Translations under genes and position numbers: made by a program | DNA from: Planctomycetota bacterium | Lineage (GTDB): Bacteria > Planctomycetota > Phycisphaerae > Sedimentisphaerales > Anaerobacaceae | Assembly: GCA_019456195.1 (NCBI GenBank) | Contig: VRUK01000039.1 | Location: 1-47,277, forward strand | Reading direction: 5' to 3' | Length of the DNA: 47,277 nucleotides | Part shown: positions 41,890-47,277 of the stretch, piece by piece | Position numbering within the stretch: position 1 is the stretch's first letter | Layout: each line of letters begins with the position of its first letter | Notes under the pieces: generated by a model | The model's input: only the letters and a program-made list of their open reading frames with translations | Database searches by the model: none | What the model was told of the DNA's origin: nothing

Positions 41890-44800
41890 ATGCCGAAAGA
41901 TAAGTCTATAAAGAAAATACTGATTATAGGTTCCGGCCCCATTGTTATAGGCCAGGCCTGTGAATTCGATTATTCCGGCGCCCAGGCCTGCAAAGTTCTC
42001 AGGCAGGCCGGCTACAAGGTCGTGCTCGTAAACAGCAATCCCGCCACGATAATGACCGACCCCGAGATGGCGGACAGAACGTATATTGAGCCTATCACCC
42101 CCGAGATAGTCGCTAAGATAATCGCAAAGGAAAGGCCCGACAGCCTCCTGCCCACCTTGGGCGGACAGACCGGTCTGAACACCGCAGTCGCCCTGGCCGA
42201 GTCCGGCGTACTGAAAAAGTATAATGTCCGGATGCTGGGTGCGAATCTCAAATCTATAAAAAAAGCCGAAGAAAGGGACCGCTTCAAAAAGGTTATGACC
42301 GACATTGGCCTTGAAGTGCCCAAAAGCGGTTTTGCACATACCTGGGACGAGGCAAAAAAAATTATCGAATATGTCGGTTTCCCCGCCATTATCCGCCCCT
42401 CATATACCTTAGGCGGTATGGGTGGGAACATTGCATATAACGCCGAGGAATATAAGGAATTCATTAACTGGGGTCTGGGCTTAAGCCCAATCAGCCAGGT
42501 CCTCGTCGAAGAATCTGTCGTCGGATGGAAAGAATATGAGCTTGAGGTGATGAGAGATAAAAAGGACAATGTTGTCATTGTCTGCTCCATCGAAAACCTC
42601 GACCCAATGGGCATCCACACCGGCGACAGCATCACAGTCGCCCCTGCTCAGACACTTACCGACAAAGAATACCAGATAATGCGGAACGCCTCGCTGAAAA
42701 TCATAAGGGCAATCGGCGTCGAAACCGGCGGTTCCAATATACAATTCGCCGTCAATCCCGAAAATGGAAAGCTCTATGTAATTGAGATGAACCCGAGGGT
42801 ATCGAGAAGTTCGGCGCTTGCTTCCAAGGCGACCGGCTTTCCCATCGCCAAGATTGCTTCACTGCTGGCCGTAGGTTACACCCTCGATGAAATCCCGAAC
42901 GATATTACTAAAAAGACCCCCGCCTGTTTCGAGCCGACAATCGATTACTGTGTTGTGAAATGGCCGAGATTCACATTTGAAAAATTTCCGAATACCAACC
43001 CTGAGCTGACCGTTCAGATGAAATCGGTTGGTGAAGCGATGGCCATCGGAAGGACCTTCAAGGAGGCGCTGCAAAAGGCAATCAGGTCGCTGGAAATAGA
43101 CCGTTATTCCCTCGATAACCGGCATATCAAAGGCTCTTTTTCTATATTTGATTTGAAGAAAAAGCTCAGAACGAATTGCTGGGATAAAATCTGGTACGTC
43201 GCCGAGGCCTTGCGCAGAAAACTGCCCGTTGATGAAATCTTCACACTCACGAAGATAGACCCGTGGTTCCTCAACAACATAAAGGATATTGTCAGGTTTG
43301 AGGGAAAACTCAAACACATACAAGACATAAGGCAAAAGACAAAATCCGGACGTAAACCCTCCGGGCTTTTGAATCTGGGTTCTGCGGTCTTGAAAAAGGC
43401 CAAGCAGTATGGTTTCAGCGACAAGTATATGGCATCTCTGTTAGGTGTAAAAGAGCAGGAGCTTCGCAAACATCGTCAGTCTCTCGGCATAAATGTCGTT
43501 TACAAGACCGTCGATACATGCGGCGCGGAATTCGAGGCGACTACCCCTTACCTTTATTCGACTTTTGAGAGCGATTGCGAGGCGAACCCGACCGACAGAA
43601 GAAAAGTCATAATTCTCGGCGGCGGGCCTAACCGCATCGGCCAGGGTATCGAGTTCGATTACTGCTGCGTTCACGCCGCGTTCGCGCTGAAGGAAATCGG
43701 CGTCGAATCGATTATGGTAAACTGCAATCCCGAAACGGTCAGTACCGATTATGACACTTCGGACAGGCTTTACTTCGAGCCGCTTACCTTCGAAGATGTT
43801 ATCTCTATCGTCGAAAAGGAAAAGCCCGACGGCGTAATCGTTCAGTTCGGCGGCCAGACTCCGCTGAAATTAGCAGTGCCTCTGGAAAAGGCCGGAGTGA
43901 AGATTATAGGCACGTCCCCCGACAGTATCGGGCGTGCCGAAGACCGCAAACGCTTCAACAAGCTCGTTGAAAAACTCAAACTCCGTCAGCCCTTCAGCGG
44001 CACGGCCACGACCTATGCAAAGACCGTAAAGATTGCGGAAAAATTAGGTTTTCCGCTGCTGATAAGACCCAGCTTCGTCCTCGGCGGAAGGGCGATGCGG
44101 ATTGTTTACGACCCGCAGGAATTAAAGGCCTGTGTCGAAGAGGCGATTGAGGTATCGGGCAAACATCCGATTCTGATTGACAAGTTTCTCGACGATGCTA
44201 CGGAGCTGGACGTCGATGCCATCTGCGACGGCAAAAGGGTCGTCATCGGCGGGATAATGGAGCATATAGAAGAAGCCGGCGTCCATTCCGGCGACTCGGC
44301 CTGCTCACTGCCGCCGGTTTCGATAAGCAAAAAGGTCATGGCGGAAATAGAAAGACAAACAAAACTCCTTGCCCTGGAATTAAAAGTTAAAGGCTTGATA
44401 AATATACAGTTCGCCGTAAAGGACGAGCAGCTTTATATTCTTGAAGTCAACCCGCGTGCTTCGAGGACTATCCCGTTTGTAAGTAAATCCATCGGTGTGC
44501 CCCTGGCCAAGCTGGCCGCTAAAATAATGACGGGGATGACACTCGATGAGCTGCAATTTACCGAGCAGGTTCATCGCAGCCACTTTGCCGTAAAAGAAGC
44601 CGTCTTTCCATTTTTGAAGTTCCCCGGTATAGATACACTGCTCGGCCCGGAGATGCTTTCGACCGGAGAGGTTATGGGTATATCCGACGATTTCGGTATG
44701 GCATTTGCAAAGTCTCAGATAGCCGCTGGAAACACCCTGCCGATTTCCGGCAATGTCTTTTTGAGCGTAAAAGACAGCGACAAATCCCGCGCGGTCGAAG

Positions 44801-45300
44801 TTGCCCGCAGTCTCCACGCAATGGGCTTTAAGATTATCGCGACAAAGAGCACGTGCATCGAATTTATCAGAAATAATATCCCTTCGGAGTTTGCTTTGAA
44901 GATTACCGAAGGCCGGCCCAATATAGTCGATTCGATAATAAATGACGAGATAGACTTGATTATAAACACAACCATAGGCAAGCAGTCGATAAAGGATTCC
45001 TTTTCGATTAGAAGAAACGCTTTGGATAAGCAGATTCCTTATGTAACAACAATACGTGGCGCTCTGGCTGTGGCAAAGGCCATCGAAGCGCTCAAACAAA
45101 GGAAGGTCGGCGTTAAGCCCATCCAGTTGTACTATAAAGAAAAGTCCACAGGACGCCTTACAGCAAAGACAGGAATCGCAAGTCAGAAGACAGACAGACG
45201 GTATAGGGCAGAGGACAGAAGACAGATGGCGGATAGAAGAGAGAGGGCAGAGGACAGAAGGAAGAAGACAGATGGCGGACAGAAAAAAGACCGCAGATAG
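41890..45300 (+). CDS. carB: Carbamoyl-phosphate synthase large subunit
   Basis: A 1136-residue enzyme that makes carbamoyl phosphate from bicarbonate, ammonia and two ATP for pyrimidine and arginine synthesis. Both ATP-grasp halves are complete: [17 protein letters not shown] and [16 protein letters not shown] open them, with [10 protein letters not shown] and [10 protein letters not shown] as ATP loops, [18 protein letters not shown] and EVNPRASRT as metal sites, and an MGS-like allosteric domain (about 930-1080). Usual length is about 1070. The last 40 or so residues are a Lys/Arg/Asp-rich tail (for example [19 protein letters not shown]) produced by a repeat, and are probably dispensable. 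carA follows 15 bp later, the reverse of the usual order. Confidence 0.96.
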   Translation: MPKDKSIKKILIIGSGPIVIGQACEFDYSGAQACKVLRQAGYKVVLVNSNPATIMTDPEMADRTYIEPITPEIVAKIIAKERPDSLLPTLGGQTGLNTAVALAESGVLKKYNVRMLGANLKSIKKAEERDRFKKVMTDIGLEVPKSGFAHTWDEAKKIIEYVGFPAIIRPSYTLGGMGGNIAYNAEEYKEFINWGLGLSPISQVLVEESVVGWKEYELEVMRDKKDNVVIVCSIENLDPMGIHTGDSITVAPAQTLTDKEYQIMRNASLKIIRAIGVETGGSNIQFAVNPENGKLYVIEMNPRVSRSSALASKATGFPIAKIASLLAVGYTLDEIPNDITKKTPACFEPTIDYCVVKWPRFTFEKFPNTNPELTVQMKSVGEAMAIGRTFKEALQKAIRSLEIDRYSLDNRHIKGSFSIFDLKKKLRTNCWDKIWYVAEALRRKLPVDEIFTLTKIDPWFLNNIKDIVRFEGKLKHIQDIRQKTKSGRKPSGLLNLGSAVLKKAKQYGFSDKYMASLLGVKEQELRKHRQSLGINVVYKTVDTCGAEFEATTPYLYSTFESDCEANPTDRRKVIILGGGPNRIGQGIEFDYCCVHAAFALKEIGVESIMVNCNPETVSTDYDTSDRLYFEPLTFEDVISIVEKEKPDGVIVQFGGQTPLKLAVPLEKAGVKIIGTSPDSIGRAEDRKRFNKLVEKLKLRQPFSGTATTYAKTVKIAEKLGFPLLIRPSFVLGGRAMRIVYDPQELKACVEEAIEVSGKHPILIDKFLDDATELDVDAICDGKRVVIGGIMEHIEEAGVHSGDSACSLPPVSISKKVMAEIERQTKLLALELKVKGLINIQFAVKDEQLYILEVNPRASRTIPFVSKSIGVPLAKLAAKIMTGMTLDELQFTEQVHRSHFAVKEAVFPFLKFPGIDTLLGPEMLSTGEVMGISDDFGMAFAKSQIAAGNTLPISGNVFLSVKDSDKSRAVEVARSLHAMGFKIIATKSTCIEFIRNNIPSEFALKITEGRPNIVDSIINDEIDLIINTTIGKQSIKDSFSIRRNALDKQIPYVTTIRGALAVAKAIEALKQRKVGVKPIQLYYKEKSTGRLTAKTGIASQKTDRRYRAEDRRQMADRRERAEDRRKKTDGGQKKDRR

Positions 45301-45315
45301 AAAACGGAGGACAGA
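45181..45315 (+). repeat. Purine-rich direct repeat within the carB 3' end
   Basis: AGGGCAGAGGACAGAAG occurs at 45205-45221 and again at 45244-45260; AGACAGATGGCGGA occurs at 45220-45233 and 45266-45279. The block continues as GACAGAAA/CAGATAG-like words to the carA start, where its GGAGG also serves as the carA ribosome site. It is read in frame as the carB tail. Confidence 0.85.
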
Positions 45316-46431
45316 GTGAAAGCTATATTGTTGCTCGAAGACGGCACTGTTTTCAAAGGCACCTCCTTTGGGGTCAAGGGCCAGAAGTGCGGGGAAGTTG
45401 TCTTTAATACGAGTATGACCGGCTATCAGGAGATACTGACCGATCCATCGTATAACGAGCAGATAATTACGATGACATATCCGCTGATAGGCAACTACGG
45501 GACCAACAAGGACGACTGGGAATCGCGAAAGAACTTCGCCCGCGGTTTTATTGTTAAGGAGAACTGCGATTATCCGAGCAACTGGCGAAATACGCGAACA
45601 CTGAGCGGCTATCTCAAGGCCAATAACATCGTCGGGCTCGAAGGCATCGATACCCGGGCTCTCGTAAGGCACATCCGTATAGCCGGGGCGATGAGAGGTA
45701 TTATCTCCTCCAGCGAATTCGGCATAACGAGTCTGAAGAAGAAACTGCAAAAGTATCCCGGCCTTGTCGGTAGGGACATTGTAAAAGACGTAACTGTGAA
45801 AAAACCTTACGACTGGGACAAGGGTGTAATCGACGTATTGAAAGACGAAGAAATAAAGCCGCCGAAGAAATATAAGGTTGTGGCTTTCGATTTCGGTATG
45901 AAGCTGAATATTCTTCGGCTGCTCCGTTCTTACGGCTGCGATGTTTACGTTGTGCCGGCCGATACGTCCGCTAAAGAGGTCCTGGCACGAAAGCCGGATG
46001 GCGTGTTTTTCAGCAACGGGCCAGGCGACCCTGCCCCGGTGAGCTATGCCATCGAGACGGTTAGGAAGCTTCTCGGTAAGGTGCCCATCTTCGGGATATG
46101 CCTGGGACATCAGATTCTCGCACTTGCGCTCGGGGCAAAAACATATAAGCTCAAATTCGGACACAGAGGGGCGAACCATCCTGTAAAGAACCTCAAAACG
46201 AAAAAGATTGAAATAACCAGCCAGAACCACGGGTTCTGTGTCGATATGGATTCGCTGGATAAAAAGGCCGTCGAGCTGACGCATCTGAACCTCAACGATA
46301 ATACGGTCGAGGGGATTCGCTGCAAAGACAAACCAGCGTTTTCGGTCCAGTATCATCCGGAGGCCTCGCCCGGCCCGCACGATTCGAACTACCTGTTCGA
46401 TGATTTTATCAAATTGATGGACAAGTCCTGA
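45316..46431 (+). CDS. carA: Carbamoyl-phosphate synthase small subunit (glutaminase)
   Basis: A 371-residue class I glutamine amidotransferase that feeds ammonia to CarB. The N-terminal domain shows [17 protein letters not shown]; the C-terminal domain has the catalytic Cys262 in [16 protein letters not shown], the NHGFCVD motif and [11 protein letters not shown] with the catalytic His and Glu-type end. The start is GTG, with GGAGG five bases upstream inside the repeat. It is the second gene of the carBA pair. Confidence 0.96.
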   Translation: MKAILLLEDGTVFKGTSFGVKGQKCGEVVFNTSMTGYQEILTDPSYNEQIITMTYPLIGNYGTNKDDWESRKNFARGFIVKENCDYPSNWRNTRTLSGYLKANNIVGLEGIDTRALVRHIRIAGAMRGIISSSEFGITSLKKKLQKYPGLVGRDIVKDVTVKKPYDWDKGVIDVLKDEEIKPPKKYKVVAFDFGMKLNILRLLRSYGCDVYVVPADTSAKEVLARKPDGVFFSNGPGDPAPVSYAIETVRKLLGKVPIFGICLGHQILALALGAKTYKLKFGHRGANHPVKNLKTKKIEITSQNHGFCVDMDSLDKKAVELTHLNLNDNTVEGIRCKDKPAFSVQYHPEASPGPHDSNYLFDDFIKLMDKS

Positions 46432-46440
46432 TATCATATC

Positions 46441-46740
46441 TTTTTTAGCCTATTAAATTGGCTTTGTTTTGGGTTTGTTTTGGCTTTAATTGGGTTTGAA
46501 TTGGGTTTGTTTTTGGCTTTATTGGCTTTGAATTGGGTTTGTTTTGTCTGAATAGCCAATTGTCCATTTTTGCATATCTCATTGTTATAAAGGTGTTTAT
46601 GTTGATTTTGGCATACTTGACATTGGGTTTGTTTTGCATAATTGAGTGTATCTGGAAATATGTTATAATTGAAAGAGTGCCTAAAGTGTCTAAAGTGCCT
46701 AAAATGAGCTAAAGTTGGATTCTCGATGCTCATGATTTAG
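46441..46740. repeat. Planctomycete-style TTGGGTTTG/GGCTTT intergenic repeat
   Basis: Directly after carA, GGGTTTG occurs five times and GGCTTT four times between 46450 and 46635, joined by AATT or TTTT. On the - strand it reads as Asn-Lys-Pro-Asn/Lys-Gln-Thr-Gln-like nonsense. It is followed by CTAAAGTG-type units every 9-10 bases (46681, 46690, 46699, 46709). The - strand frame (46434-46733) has no gene-like features and is not called as a gene. Confidence 0.75.
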
Positions 46741-47277
46741 ATTACAGATTATTCCATATCTCAGATTTCCTATTTAGTGAGGATAGAAAAACACCGCCTC
46801 TATAATTAGACGAGTGTGCAGTTTTGAACCGAAAAAACCGCTATATTTTGTGACTCTATGCTCGTAACATCTTATTAGAAAAGGAGATAAAAAAATACGA
46901 AAATTTTAATTTTTGTTTTTAACAGTGAGCGTTTTTGACTGAAAATCAGTTAGTGAATAGTATTTAGTCGTTGGTATTTGGTAAAAGGTAAAAACAGGGT
47001 AAAATGTCGTTGATTTTGTTGATTTTAAATGAATTTACCTAGTTTTTTAGCGTTTTTTTTCGAAAATTGCTAGGTTTTCGCTGGCAGTGGAGGGATATAT
47101 TAAAAATGTTTACCTCAACATTATTTTTCTATCTTTTTCGGAATGTCATAGTTAATGGTAGATAAGATATTTATTTTTCGCAAACATTTTTAGAATCTGT
47201 GTAAATATTCATAAGATAAGTGCTTGCAAGACGAAATAAAAATTGCTACTATATAATTTAAAAGGTCGTATGGAGAG
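46741..47277. other. AT-rich non-coding stretch to the window end
   Basis: No open frame resembling a gene is seen. Notable items are an AAAAGGAGATAA ribosome-site-like word near 46878 not followed by a start codon, an ACTGA-AAA-TCAGT palindrome (46938-46950), poly-T runs, and a TATAAT (47252-47257) near the end whose best -35 (TTGCAA, 47224-47229) is 22 bp away. A gene beyond the window edge may begin from this region. Confidence 0.5.

Noticed and set aside
44380..46437. A very long - strand open frame opposite carB/carA
   Set aside because: It is the antisense of two certain genes, has no recognisable motifs, and arises from the codon bias of the sense strand.
46441..46720. Possible CRISPR array
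   Set aside because: The repeated words are only 6-11 bases with irregular spacing and no unique spacers.
46434..46733. - strand frame of 99 codons rich in Asn, Lys, Pro and Gln
   Set aside because: It is generated by the TTGGGTTTG/GGCTTT repeat and the CTAAAGTG units; treated as a repeat, not a gene.
47224..47257. Promoter near the window end (TTGCAA and TATAAT)
   Set aside because: The 22-bp spacer is too long for a sigma70-type promoter; only the -10-like box stands.

Overview
The window looks like chromosomal DNA from a planctomycete of the Phycisphaerae / Sedimentisphaerales type. This is inferred from gene style, not from a marker gene. The signs are secreted beta-propeller proteins opening with WPQFRGP, Tat-exported TIM-barrel proteins, a rich L-rhamnose/L-fucose catabolic repertoire, and degenerate intergenic repeats that read as Asn-Lys-Pro-rich nonsense peptides. 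No rRNA, tRNA, CRISPR array, insertion sequence or phage module was seen.

Region 1 (1-7437, + strand) is a metal(loid)/thiol island. It holds a tiny Cys-Cys protein, a P1B-type metal ATPase, a membrane-anchored protein with Cys clusters at both ends, an atypical CcdA-like protein, an ArsR-type regulator with a dyad in front of it, a COG0701-type permease, two thioredoxin-fold proteins and a classical CcdA. It reads as a metal(loid) efflux system wired to transmembrane dithiol exchange, and is the best candidate for an under-described system.

Region 2 (7438-19220) is mixed housekeeping and accessory genes: phosphomannomutase/phosphoglucomutase, a DUF1805 protein, a Tat TIM-barrel protein, an exported protein with a C-terminal Cys/His module, a DUF1638 protein, MntP, a DUF362 ferredoxin-like protein, an XRE-S24 repressor, a secreted clan-D-like glycosidase, ComF and FolC. 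Several clear sigma70-like promoters are visible.

Region 3 (19400-41580) is a deoxysugar region. A promoter precedes a long + strand run: rhamnulokinase, PHP protein, double-Rossmann dehydrogenase, GH172-type lipoprotein, rhamnose isomerase, NCS1-type permease, 64-aa membrane protein, LsrF-type aldolase, a ribulose-phosphate epimerase-like protein, SDR and class II aldolase. The aldolase and dehydrogenase that many bacteria fuse are separate here and in reversed order. A secreted beta-propeller protein follows on the - strand. Next comes a fused pyruvate-dehydrogenase-type E1, its E2 and an L-fucose isomerase (+), then a Tat TIM-barrel protein and a sialidase-like secreted protein (-). Together they suggest use of rhamnose/fucose-containing polysaccharides, with aldolase products passing to acetyl-CoA.

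Region 4 (41600-47277) holds carB then carA, the reverse of the usual order, behind a good promoter. The carB 3' end has been extended by a purine-rich repeat. Downstream is about 850 bp of AT-rich, repeat-bearing DNA with no recognisable gene.
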